A DNA stretch of 49,958 nt from positions 1 through 49,958 of the forward strand of contig JAHRYV010000022.1 of assembly GCA_020621965.1 (NCBI GenBank), given 5' to 3'. This DNA comes from Curvibacter sp. GTDB taxonomy: Bacteria; Pseudomonadota; Gammaproteobacteria; Burkholderiales; Burkholderiaceae_C. A model generated the notes under the pieces. It was not told the DNA's origin, ran no database searches, and was given only the letters and a program-made list of their open reading frames with translations. This document shows positions 18,248 to 26,710 of this stretch, one piece after another (position 1 is the first letter of the stretch; every line of letters starts with the position of its first letter). The position numbers and the translations under genes are program-made.

Positions 18248-19306
18248 CTATTGCACGTTCGCCAGCGGCAGATTGAGCAGCAGGTTCTGCGGCTTCAGGC
18301 GCAGCAGGCCCTGCGCGTTCATGGCCAGGCCCAGGTAGACCGGCTTGCCGGCCACCTCGGGCCGCATGCAGGCCGGATCGGCGAACTCCAGGCGGAACAG
18401 GCTGATGAGGCGCTGCAGGCGCTCGGCCTCGACGGGCTGCTCTTCATACAGCGCGTCGAGGATGGCCGTGGCCTCGGCGTCCAGGCCGATGTGCCAGCGC
18501 CAGGCGGCGTCTTCCACCCGCGCCAGCGGCTCGATCGTCACCGCCACACCGAGGAAGTGCTGCACCCACAACTCCAGCACGCGGGCCAGCGCCTTCAGGC
18601 CGCTGCGCGCGCGCGTCATGCGCAAGGTGAGGCCGTGGCTGAGCTCCTGCTGCACCTCGTGCGTGAGGTCGAGCAGGTAGTGATGGCGCTCGCTGCGCTC
18701 CCAGTACGCGGCGGCATTCGAGGCATCGAGCACGGCCAGCTCCGCTGCGCGCAGCCGGGTCTTGTTCTCCAGCAGCAGACGCCCCAGCGCGCCCAGGCCG
18801 GCGTTCTGGCTGTGCTGGTCCACCACGGCCTGGTCGGCGGCCAGCACCTGGCCGTCCTGCACCGTGACGCGTTGCGCACGGAACAGCAGCTCGGCTGCGC
18901 GCAGCTGCTGCGCGTCATCGCAGTGCGCGAGCAGGTGGCGCAGCAGGGCCTGTACGACGAGGTCGATGAACAGGGGCGGGATCTCGATGCGCCCGCTGCG
19001 CATCAGCTGCAGGTACCAGGCCTCCAGCGTGCCGGCGGCCAGCAGCGCATCGCGCACGGCCAGGAACAGGCGGTAGTTGTCGCGCGCGTCGGCGTCCTTG
19101 AAACGCGCCAGTGTCTCGGGCGCGATGCGCTGCAGCGGGTCGCCGCGCAGCGCCGCATGCAGCTTGCGTTCGGTCGGGCAGGACTCCGGCACCAGGGCCA
19201 GTTCAGGCCGCCCGAACAGAAAACGCAGGTAGTCCGGCGTCACCGCCAGCCAGCCTCGGGCGTCGGTCTGCAGGTGTTCGTAGCCGCAGGAGGGCCAGAA
19301 GTTCAC
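18248..19306 (-). CDS. DUF6352 family protein
   Basis: A 352-residue soluble protein starting VNFWPSCGYEHLQTDARGWL (GTG start, read as Met). I recognise it as the uncharacterised DUF6352 family of beta-proteobacteria. It is mostly alpha-helical, has no signal peptide and no obvious catalytic motif. The GTG at 19306 overlaps the stop of the upstream SLAC1-type gene (GTGA), so the two are translationally coupled; DUF6352 may be an accessory or regulatory partner of that channel. The function is unknown. Confidence 0.75.
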   Translation of the reverse strand: MNFWPSCGYEHLQTDARGWLAVTPDYLRFLFGRPELALVPESCPTERKLHAALRGDPLQRIAPETLARFKDADARDNYRLFLAVRDALLAAGTLEAWYLQLMRSGRIEIPPLFIDLVVQALLRHLLAHCDDAQQLRAAELLFRAQRVTVQDGQVLAADQAVVDQHSQNAGLGALGRLLLENKTRLRAAELAVLDASNAAAYWERSERHHYLLDLTHEVQQELSHGLTLRMTRARSGLKALARVLELWVQHFLGVAVTIEPLARVEDAAWRWHIGLDAEATAILDALYEEQPVEAERLQRLISLFRLEFADPACMRPEVAGKPVYLGLAMNAQGLLRLKPQNLLLNLPLANVQ

Positions 19307-20283
19307 GGGCGGGACGCCGGCGCCGCAGCCGGCGCTGGCGGGATGAGGCGGCCCCGCGCTGCGAGCAGCAGCGTACGCAGCAGCAAAAAGGCGATCACGG
19401 TCGAGGCCAGGCCCAGCACCAGGGCGGCCACCGACGCCGGCCAGTGGCCGCGCCGCACGACCTCGATCACGCCGGCCGCCAGGGCGGCGACGGGGAAGGA
19501 GAAGGACCAGAAGCCGATCGAAAACGGCACCTGGCCCCACCACTTGTAGCGGGCCGCCACGGCCACGACGGGGCCGGCGGCGATGCCCAGGCCGATGATG
19601 AGCAGCTCACCCGGCAGCTGCGGCCACAAGGTGGCCGCGGCCAGGGTGCCGACCGTGGGCGGCGCCAGCTCCAGGCCTATGGTCGGACGCAAGGCTTCGG
19701 GCATGGCGCCTTCGAACAGGCGGTTGAGCACACGGGCTTCGAGCAGCGCCCAGCTCACCAGTCCCATGCCGAACAGCAGCGCCGCCCAACCGGGGTAACC
19801 CAGGGTTTGCAGGGCCATGGCGCCCACCAGGCCGCCGCCGACCGGCGGGATGTAAAGCGCTGGAGTGACGACCGTGGCCGGCAGCGCGGCCGTGGCAATC
19901 AGGGACACGATGCGGATGGCGATCCAGCCGATGACGAACAGCACCAGCAGGGTCAGCAGCAACCAGCCGGCGTGAGCGGGCCGGCCGTAGTAGACGATGC
20001 ACAGCAGGCTGGACAGGGGAATCAGGCCCGTCAGCGAGCCGCCGACGGGATGGGCGAGTTCTGCCGCGATGGTCTGCGGATGACGCAGGGTCTTGAGCAG
20101 GTAGGTCAGCAGCAGCGCCACCAGCAGCACCAGCGCGGCTGCCGCCAGCAGCTCGCCTACCTGCACCGCACCATCCCAGCCAAACTGCGCGCCACGGCGC
20201 CAGGCGCCGGCCAGCGCGAACAAACCGACGGGTATGGCAAACAGACCTACGGGGAAGCGGGGGAGCCAGGGCAATGCGTTCAT
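19303..20283 (-). CDS. SLAC1/TehA-type anion channel or transporter
   Basis: A 326-residue membrane protein with about ten hydrophobic helices and short loops, the layout of the TDT/SLAC1 family (TehA, plant SLAC1, malate and sulfite exporters). It begins MNALPWLPRFPVGLFAIPVG, and the PRFPVG start with glycines in helix 1 is typical. Conserved regions include PPVGGGLVGAMAL and WWGQVPFSIGFWSFSFPVAA. It probably carries anions passively or with protons; the substrate is not readable. The DUF6352 gene overlaps its stop by 4 bases. Confidence 0.82.
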   Translation of the reverse strand: MNALPWLPRFPVGLFAIPVGLFALAGAWRRGAQFGWDGAVQVGELLAAAALVLLVALLLTYLLKTLRHPQTIAAELAHPVGGSLTGLIPLSSLLCIVYYGRPAHAGWLLLTLLVLFVIGWIAIRIVSLIATAALPATVVTPALYIPPVGGGLVGAMALQTLGYPGWAALLFGMGLVSWALLEARVLNRLFEGAMPEALRPTIGLELAPPTVGTLAAATLWPQLPGELLIIGLGIAAGPVVAVAARYKWWGQVPFSIGFWSFSFPVAALAAGVIEVVRRGHWPASVAALVLGLASTVIAFLLLRTLLLAARGRLIPPAPAAAPASRP

Positions 20284-20303
20284 GGGCCCCGATGCTAGCA
20301 CCG

Positions 20304-21893
20304 CTATGGTGCGTTGCGGATCAGGTCCGCCGCCTTCTCGGCCATCATGATGACCGGCGCATTGGTGTTGCCGCCGACCAGGCTGGGCATGACGGAGGCG
20401 TCCACCACGCGCAGGCCCTGCAGCCCGTGCACGCGCAGCTGGGCATCCACCACGTCCAGCGGGCCCGGCCCCATGCGGCAGCTGCCGGCCGGGTGGTAGA
20501 TGGTGTCGGCGTGGTTGCGGATGAACTGCTCGATCTCGGCGTCGCTGTGCGCGTGGGCCGAGGCCGGCAGTTCGCGCGCCCCGAAGCGCGCGAGCGCCGG
20601 CTGCGACAGGATGCTGCGCATCAGCTTGAAGCCGCGGACCAGGCGCTCGACGTCGTCGGGCTCGCCCAGGAAGTTGGGGTCGATCAGCGGCGGCGCCAGG
20701 GGATCGGCACTGGCCAGGCGCAGGCCGCCGCGGCTCTTGGGGCGCAGCAGGCAGACGTGGCAGGAATAACCGTGGCCCAGCGTGGTGGTGCGGCCATGAT
20801 CGACCAGCTTGCCGACCACGAAGTGCAGCTGCAGGTCGGGGATGGCCTCGCCGGCCTGGCTGCGGATGAAACCGCCGGCCTCGGCGAAGTTGGTGGTCAG
20901 CATGCCGCTGCGTTGGCGCCGCCATTGCCCGATGCCGCGCAGCACGTTGAACGCGCCTCGCAGCGAGAGGCCGAAGAGCTCGGTGAGCTGCGGCGCGTCC
21001 AGCACCAGCACCACGTCCACGTGGTCGTGCAGGTTCTGGCCCACACCGGGCAGCTCGTGCTGCAGCGCGATACCGTGTTCCTGCAGCTGCGCCGCCGGGC
21101 CGATGCCCGAGAGCATCAGCAGCTGCGGCGACTGCAGCGCGCCGGCGCACAGCAGCACCTCGCGCGTGGCGCGCAGTTCGCGCCTGCGGCCGTCCTGCAG
21201 CACCTCCACGCCCACGGCGCGCTGGCCCTCCAGCAGGATGCGGGTGGCGTGCGCGCCGGTGATGACGTGCAGGTTGGCGCGGCCCAGGTTGGGCGTCAGG
21301 TAGGCCTTGGCGGCGGAAAAGCGCTCGCCGTTCTTGTGCGTCACCTGGTACAGGCCCACGCCTTCCTGCTCGGCGCCGTTGAAGTCGTCGTTGCGGGCGA
21401 AGCCGGCCTGCTCGCCGGCCTCCACGAAGCTGGGGCTGTAGCGGTTCGGGCTGCGCAGATCCATCACATGCAGCGGGCCGCCGCTGCCATGGAAGGCGTC
21501 GGCGCCGCGCGCATTGTCCTCGGCGCGCTTGAAGTAAGGCAGCACCTCGTCCCAGCTCCAGCCCGGGTTGCCCTGGGCGGCCCAGTCGTCATAGTCCCGG
21601 CGGTGGCCGCGGGTGTAGATCATGGCGTTGACCGAGCTGGAGCCGCCCAGCACCTTGCCGCGCGGCTGGTAACCGCGCCGACCGTTGAGGCCGGGCTGCG
21701 GCACGGTCTGGAAGCCCCAGTTGGCCTGGCCACTCTTGGCCAGCAGGGCCAGGCCGGCGGGGCAGTGGATGAGCACGCTGCGATCCGCCGCGCCGGCTTC
21801 CAGCAGCGCCACCTGCACGGCGGGGTCTTCCGACAGGCGCGCCGCCAGCACACAGCCCGCCGAGCCGCCCCCGATGATGATGTAGTCGTACAT
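20304..21893 (-). CDS. GMC family FAD-dependent oxidoreductase (choline dehydrogenase-like)
   Basis: A 529-residue flavoprotein of the glucose-methanol-choline family. The N-terminal FAD site is MYDYIIIGGGSAGCVLAARL (GGGSAG at 8-13). The GMC signature PRGKVLGGSSSVNAMIYTRG lies near residue 77. The C-terminal catalytic region includes HPAGSCRMG, and the last part VVDASVMPSLVGGNTNAPVI is standard. It oxidises an alcohol group; many such members in this clade act on alkyl or terpene alcohols or polyethylene glycol, but the substrate is uncertain. It has no signal peptide. The TDT gene starts 20 bases after its stop. Confidence 0.9.
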   Translation of the reverse strand: MYDYIIIGGGSAGCVLAARLSEDPAVQVALLEAGAADRSVLIHCPAGLALLAKSGQANWGFQTVPQPGLNGRRGYQPRGKVLGGSSSVNAMIYTRGHRRDYDDWAAQGNPGWSWDEVLPYFKRAEDNARGADAFHGSGGPLHVMDLRSPNRYSPSFVEAGEQAGFARNDDFNGAEQEGVGLYQVTHKNGERFSAAKAYLTPNLGRANLHVITGAHATRILLEGQRAVGVEVLQDGRRRELRATREVLLCAGALQSPQLLMLSGIGPAAQLQEHGIALQHELPGVGQNLHDHVDVVLVLDAPQLTELFGLSLRGAFNVLRGIGQWRRQRSGMLTTNFAEAGGFIRSQAGEAIPDLQLHFVVGKLVDHGRTTTLGHGYSCHVCLLRPKSRGGLRLASADPLAPPLIDPNFLGEPDDVERLVRGFKLMRSILSQPALARFGARELPASAHAHSDAEIEQFIRNHADTIYHPAGSCRMGPGPLDVVDAQLRVHGLQGLRVVDASVMPSLVGGNTNAPVIMMAEKAADLIRNAP

Positions 21894-22028
21894 AAGCCGG
21901 TGCCTCCCTTTTTTGTCCCTGCTTTGCCGGCCACCTTAACCGAAATTCCCGTCCGCGCCCCGTCGCGCGCACGCCGATTCGGGGCCTTCCGGTACCGCAG
22001 GCTCCCCCGCAGGGCATACACTTCAGGG

Positions 22029-22781
22029 ATGCGATTGGCCCTGCTGTCCGATATCCACGCCAACCTGCAAGCCCTGGACGCTTGCCTCGCGCACGCCCAG
22101 GCGCAGGGTGCCGACCAACTGGCCTTCCTCGGCGACCTGGTCGGCTATGGCGCGCAGCCGCGTGCCGTGATGCAACGCGTCATGGACCGCGCGGCCCAGG
22201 GCGCACTGGTCATCAAGGGCAACCACGACGAATTGGCGGTACAGCCGCCGGCCATCCACAAAAGCCTGGGCGAGGCCACGGCGCGCTGGACGCATGATCA
22301 GCTCGACGAGGCCCAGCTGGCGTTTCTCGGCGCACTGCCCTTGACCTTGCAGCGCGACCGGATCCTGCTGGTGCATGCCACGGTCGACAACCCCGGGGCT
22401 TGGCGCTACGTCTACGACGCACCGGTGGCCGAGCTCAGCCTGCAGGCGGCCAGCGAACTCGACGGCGTGCGCTACGTCTTCGGCGGCCACGTGCACCGCC
22501 AGTCGCTGTATTACCGCGGGGCCGACCGCCGGCTGATCTCCTTTGCCCCCACCGGCGGTGTCCCCGTCCCGGTCTCGCCGCACCGGCACTGGCTGGCCAC
22601 CATCGGCTCGGTCGGCCAGCCGCGCGACGGCAATCCCAGGGCCATGTACGCCCTGTTCGACAGCACGCGCGCGCAACTGACCTTCCACCGCGTGGCCTAC
22701 GACCACCATGCCGCCGCCGCCGCAGTCCGGCGGGCCGGACTGCCCGGATTTTTTGCCGACCGATTGGAGCTGGGACGATGA
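22029..22781 (+). CDS. Metallophosphoesterase (YfcE/diadenosine tetraphosphatase-like)
   Basis: A 250-residue calcineurin-like phosphoesterase. All metal motifs are present: SDIHAN (8-13), GDLVGYG, GNHDE, a later histidine segment LLVHATVDNP, and GHVHRQ. It has no signal peptide. Its stop overlaps the start of the next gene, a Ser/Thr kinase fusion, by 4 bases (ATGA). This suggests the phosphoesterase is the partner of the kinase, either as its phosphatase or on a nucleotide signal; that is inference. The start at 22029 gives a family-like N-terminus (MRLALLSDIHANLQAL). Confidence 0.88.
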   Translation: MRLALLSDIHANLQALDACLAHAQAQGADQLAFLGDLVGYGAQPRAVMQRVMDRAAQGALVIKGNHDELAVQPPAIHKSLGEATARWTHDQLDEAQLAFLGALPLTLQRDRILLVHATVDNPGAWRYVYDAPVAELSLQAASELDGVRYVFGGHVHRQSLYYRGADRRLISFAPTGGVPVPVSPHRHWLATIGSVGQPRDGNPRAMYALFDSTRAQLTFHRVAYDHHAAAAAVRRAGLPGFFADRLELGR

Positions 22782-24235
22782 AATTGCTGGAAGAAGGCGC
22801 CGAACTCGACGGCTTTCGTGTGGGCGGCTGCATCCATTACGGCAGCATGGCCCACATCTACCGCACGAAATACGCGCACGGGGCCAGCGATCCGGGTTTT
22901 CCCATGGTCATGAAGGTGCCGCGCATGACGGCCGGCGACGGCGCCGAGACCATCATCAGCTTCGAGGTCGAGCACCAGATCCTGCAGGTGCTCAGCGGCC
23001 CGCACGTGCCGCGCTTCGTGACCGCCGGCGACCTGGACCGCATGCCCTACCTCGTCATGGAGTACGTCTCCGGCCGCACGCTGGAACACTGGCTGGAGCA
23101 GGCGGAGCGCCCGTCCGTGGACGAGGTGGTGCGGCTGGGCCTGGCCATGGCGCACGCCGTGCACAGCCTGCACCAGCAAAACGTCGTGCACCTGGACCTC
23201 AAGCCGGCCAATGTGCTGGTGCGCGAGGACGGCAGCGTGGTGCTGCTCGATTTCGGCCTGTCCTGCCATGCGCATTACCCCGACCTGCTGGCCGAGGAGC
23301 TGCGCCACGCCGTCGGCTCGCCGGCCTGGATGGCGCCCGAGCAAGTGGTGGGCGTGCGCGGCGACCCGCGCAGCGACGTCTTTGCCATCGGTGTCATGCT
23401 CTACCAGCTGCTCACCGGCGAGCTGCCCTTCGGCAGCCCCGCGACGGCCGGCGGCCTGCGCCAGCGCCTGTGGATGGACCCGCCGCCGCCGCGCCAGCAC
23501 CGCCCGCTGCTGCCGCCCTGGCTGCAGGAGGTGGTGCTGCGTTGCCTGGCGACCGAAGCGGCGCAACGTTATCCCTCGGCCGCACACCTGGCCTTCGACC
23601 TGCAGCACCCGCAGCAGGTGCGCGTGACGGCGCGCGGCGAGGCCACCCGCGGCACCGGCGCCTGGACGCACTTCAAACGCTGGCTGCGCGCGGCCGGCAT
23701 GCACTACCAGCCCAGCCCGCTGCCCGAGCGCCAGATTGCCGAGGTGCCCATCGTCATGGTGGCCGTGCCGCACCAGGACGTGAGCGACGCCACGCTGTAC
23801 TCGCTGCGCGAGGCGGCGGCGCGCTCGCTGGGCACGCGCCCCGGGGCGCGGCTGGCCTGCGTGACCGTCATCTCCTCGGGCGAGACCAGCAGCGTGCGCG
23901 ACGAGGACAGCGAGACCAGCGTGCACCGGCGTTACCTCGCGCAGCTGCGCCAGTGGACCCAGCCGCTGGAGCTGCCGGGGCACCAGACTTCCTGCCATGT
24001 GCTGGAGTCGGGTGACGTGGCGCAGGCGCTGCTGGACTACGCGCGCGGCAACCGCGTGAGCGTGATCGTCATGGGGGCGGCCACGCACGGCCTCATGACC
24101 CAGCGCCTGCTGGCCACCGTGCCGATCAAGGTGGCCATGGATGCGCCCTGCACGGTGATCCTGGTGAAGCAGACCCTGCCTTTCGAGCGTCTGGTGGCGC
24201 CGTCCGCCAGCGCGCTGCAGCCGCAGGCGGATTAG
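22778..24235 (+). CDS. Ser/Thr protein kinase-universal stress protein fusion
   Basis: A 485-residue cytoplasmic protein. Residues about 13-285 form a Hanks-type kinase: Lys46 in VMKVP, catalytic loop HLDLKPAN (138-145, Asp140), DFG at 158-160 and APE at 186-188. The arginine of the usual HRD is Leu139, so it is a non-RD kinase. No transmembrane helix or extracellular sensor follows. Instead residues about 330-472 are a Usp domain ending VIVMGAATHGLM and DAPCTVILVK, which in related proteins binds ATP or AMP. The Usp domain may sense nucleotide level and set kinase activity. It overlaps the phosphoesterase gene by 4 bases and ends 3 bases into the convergent HD-GYP gene. Confidence 0.9.
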   Translation: MKLLEEGAELDGFRVGGCIHYGSMAHIYRTKYAHGASDPGFPMVMKVPRMTAGDGAETIISFEVEHQILQVLSGPHVPRFVTAGDLDRMPYLVMEYVSGRTLEHWLEQAERPSVDEVVRLGLAMAHAVHSLHQQNVVHLDLKPANVLVREDGSVVLLDFGLSCHAHYPDLLAEELRHAVGSPAWMAPEQVVGVRGDPRSDVFAIGVMLYQLLTGELPFGSPATAGGLRQRLWMDPPPPRQHRPLLPPWLQEVVLRCLATEAAQRYPSAAHLAFDLQHPQQVRVTARGEATRGTGAWTHFKRWLRAAGMHYQPSPLPERQIAEVPIVMVAVPHQDVSDATLYSLREAAARSLGTRPGARLACVTVISSGETSSVRDEDSETSVHRRYLAQLRQWTQPLELPGHQTSCHVLESGDVAQALLDYARGNRVSVIVMGAATHGLMTQRLLATVPIKVAMDAPCTVILVKQTLPFERLVAPSASALQPQAD

Positions 24236-25506
24236 TAGGCGCTGGCCGGTAGGCTGAAGTGCTTGCGCACCATGTCCTGCAGCAGGGCGTGCAGCTGCTG
24301 CGGGTCGGCCTGCGTGAGCGTGCGGTAGACCGCAGGCGCCAGTTCCGCAAACGTGTGCACCAGTTGCGGGTCGAACTGCCGGCCCGCTCCCGCCTGCAGG
24401 ACCTGCAGGGCCTGCGCCAGCGGCATCGGTTCATGGTGGGGCCGGGGCGCGCACAGCGCATCGAAAGCCTCGGCCAATGTGAACATGCGTGCGGCCAGCG
24501 GGATGTCGGTGCCGGCCTGACCACGCGGATAACCCGTGCCGTCCCAGTGCTCGTGGTGGCCGGCCACCACCGCGCGGGCGCCGCCCAGCCAGCCCGCCTC
24601 GCCGACGATGTCCTCGCCCAGGCCCACGTGGGTGCGCAGGATGCGTGTCTCCTCCTCGCTGAGCGCGGCGGACTTGAGCAGGATGTGGTCGGGCACACCG
24701 ATCTTGCCCACGTCGTGCAGGAAACTGCCGACGACCAGTTCCTGCAGCGGCCTGCCGCGCAGGCCCACGGCCTCGGCCAGCGTCGCTGCGATCCAGGCCA
24801 CCCGATAGCTGTGGCCGTCGTTGTCGGCATCGCAGTGCGCAATCGCGCGGTCCAGCGCCGCCATCAGGCCCAGGTGCGAGTCCAGCAATTCGCGCTGGCG
24901 ACGCAGCGCGTGGGTGTGCAACTGCACCACCAGCGGAAACAGCGCGCCGCCGCCCAGCAGCACGGCCAGTGCCACCAGCAGGCCGGTGCGCAGCGCATCG
25001 GCGGCCAGGCGCTCATGCTGCCAGTCCGGCACCAGCTGCGCGGCTTCCAGGTAGCCGGCCAGCGCCTGGTCCTCGTCGCGCAGCGGCACGAACACACGCA
25101 GCAGCGGCCGCTGGCCCGGCGTCTCGTAGCGCTCATAGCGGGCTTGGGTGTAACCGCGCGCGCCGTTGCTGCCGTTGGTGGGCCGTGCCAGCTCCACGGC
25201 GCGGCCCTCCTCGGTCATCTGCTCGGCCATCAGCAGGCCGCCGGGGGTGTAGATCTGGGCGATGTCGAAGTGCGCCGCGGTCAAGGCCAGCACGGCCGCC
25301 TGCGCGTTGCGCGCGGCCTGCGCTCCCACGGGGCGGTAGGCGTCGTGGCGCAAGAGGCGCTGCGCCTCTTCCATGGTCTGCGTCACCAGGGTGTCCGTGC
25401 CGCGCTCCCGCGCGATCAGGCCCGCGGTGATACCGGCCAGGGCCGCCACGGCGAGCGAGGCGACGGTCATGCGGCTGGCGAGTTGGCGGGTGTATTTCTT
25501 CGGCAT
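24232..25506 (-). CDS. Membrane HD-GYP domain protein, probable c-di-GMP phosphodiesterase
   Basis: A 424-residue protein. Helix 1 is near residues 11-28 (MTVASLAVAALAGITAGLIA); a periplasmic sensor-like region follows to about 175, then helix 2 (GLLVALAVLLGGGALFPLVV). The C-terminal half is a HD-GYP domain: HSYRVAWIA, FLHDVGKIGVPDHIL, the third metal segment VVAGHHEHWDGTGYPRGQ and IPLAARM. All catalytic residues are there, so degradation of c-di-GMP is likely. The periplasmic part matches no fold I can name. I chose the ATG at 25506 (MPKKYTRQLASRM); the frame is open 35 codons further upstream. It is convergent with the kinase-Usp gene and divergent from srkA. Confidence 0.9.
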   Translation of the reverse strand: MPKKYTRQLASRMTVASLAVAALAGITAGLIARERGTDTLVTQTMEEAQRLLRHDAYRPVGAQAARNAQAAVLALTAAHFDIAQIYTPGGLLMAEQMTEEGRAVELARPTNGSNGARGYTQARYERYETPGQRPLLRVFVPLRDEDQALAGYLEAAQLVPDWQHERLAADALRTGLLVALAVLLGGGALFPLVVQLHTHALRRQRELLDSHLGLMAALDRAIAHCDADNDGHSYRVAWIAATLAEAVGLRGRPLQELVVGSFLHDVGKIGVPDHILLKSAALSEEETRILRTHVGLGEDIVGEAGWLGGARAVVAGHHEHWDGTGYPRGQAGTDIPLAARMFTLAEAFDALCAPRPHHEPMPLAQALQVLQAGAGRQFDPQLVHTFAELAPAVYRTLTQADPQQLHALLQDMVRKHFSLPASAY

Positions 25507-25609
25507 GAAGCGAGCGGGTCCAGACCAATTTAGCCACAGGCCCCGCGCGCCCGGCCTAGGGAAAACGCCAGCGCCAGCGCCGGTGCGTCGTCGCGGCGAC
25601 AATCGGGCC

Positions 25610-26638
25610 ATGACTTCATCCGCCGCCGCGCGCCACCCCTTCGATCAACTCACCCCCGACGTCGTGCTCGACGCCATCGAGGGCCTGGGTCTGGCCTGCG
25701 ACGGCCGCCTGCAGGCCCTGAGCTCCTACGAGAACCGCGTCTACCAGGCGCAGCTGGAGGACGGGCACTCGGTGGTGGCCAAGTTCTACCGCCCGGCGCG
25801 CTGGAGCGAGGCGCAGATCCTGGAGGAGCACGCTTTTGCGGCCGAGCTGCAGGCCGCCGAGGTGCCGGTGGTGGCGCCGCTGGCCTTCGAAGGCCGCACC
25901 TTGCACCAGCATGCCGGCTTCATGTTCTCGGTCAGCCCGCGCCGCGGCGGCCGACCGCCCGAACTCGACGACGAGGAAGTGCTGGAGTGGATCGGCCGGT
26001 TCCTCGCGCGCCTGCACAGCGTGGGCGCGGCGCGGCCGTTCACCAGCCGCCCGGCGCTGGATTTGCAGAGCTTCGGCCGCGAGCCGCTGGACTGGCTGCT
26101 GCAGCACCAGATGATTCCGCTGGACGTGCAGTCGACCTGGCAGCGCAAGTGCGAGGAGGCGCTGCGCATCGTTGCCACGTATCCGGCGCTGGGCAGCGCC
26201 GCCAGCGGCGAGATACGCCGCCTGCGCCTGCACGGCGACTGCCATGCCGGCAACATCCTGTGGACGCCGGCGGACGTGCCCGCCGCCGCCGGCCCGGGGC
26301 CGCACTTCGTGGACCTGGACGACGCCCGCATGGGCCCGGCCGTGCAGGATCTGTGGATGCTGCTGTCGGGCGAGCGCGCGCAACGCACCTACCAGCTCAG
26401 CTGCCTGCTCGACGGCTACGAACAGCTGCGCGACTTCGACCGCCGCGAACTCGCGCTGATCGAGCCGCTGCGCACCCTGCGCCTGATCCACTACAGCGCC
26501 TGGCTGGCGCGGCGCTGGGACGACCCGACCTTTCCCCTCAACTTCCCCTGGTTCGGCAGCAGCGACTACTGGCAGGGCCAGGTGCAGATGCTGGAGGACC
26601 AGATCGAGGCCATGCAGGAAGAGCCCCTCATCGTCTAG
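25610..26638 (+). CDS. srkA: Stress-response Ser/Thr kinase SrkA (YihE)-like
   Basis: A 342-residue protein of the APH-like kinase fold, matching SrkA/YihE (E. coli 328 residues). Visible motifs are SYENRVYQAQLEDG near residue 40, Lys in VVAKFYRPARWSEAQI, the catalytic loop LHGDCHAGNILW and the metal-binding FVDLDDARMGP. The C-terminal segment SAWLARRWDDPTFP is characteristic. SrkA counters programmed death and envelope stress in E. coli, where it lies before dsbA; no dsbA follows here. The ATG at 25610 gives the family N-terminus. Confidence 0.9.
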   Translation: MTSSAAARHPFDQLTPDVVLDAIEGLGLACDGRLQALSSYENRVYQAQLEDGHSVVAKFYRPARWSEAQILEEHAFAAELQAAEVPVVAPLAFEGRTLHQHAGFMFSVSPRRGGRPPELDDEEVLEWIGRFLARLHSVGAARPFTSRPALDLQSFGREPLDWLLQHQMIPLDVQSTWQRKCEEALRIVATYPALGSAASGEIRRLRLHGDCHAGNILWTPADVPAAAGPGPHFVDLDDARMGPAVQDLWMLLSGERAQRTYQLSCLLDGYEQLRDFDRRELALIEPLRTLRLIHYSAWLARRWDDPTFPLNFPWFGSSDYWQGQVQMLEDQIEAMQEEPLIV

Positions 26639-26710
26639 GGTCAGGGATAGTCCGGGGGTGCGGCCGCGGCAGGAGGGCTAGCATGGCTGCTGACCCAGGA
26701 GGCATGCAGC

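Noticed and set aside
20274-22781. An 835-codon forward reading frame
   Set aside because: Up to 21.9 kb it runs antisense to the GMC oxidoreductase and is His/Ala/Gln-rich without any motif. Only its last 250 codons, from 22029, are a real gene (metallophosphoesterase).
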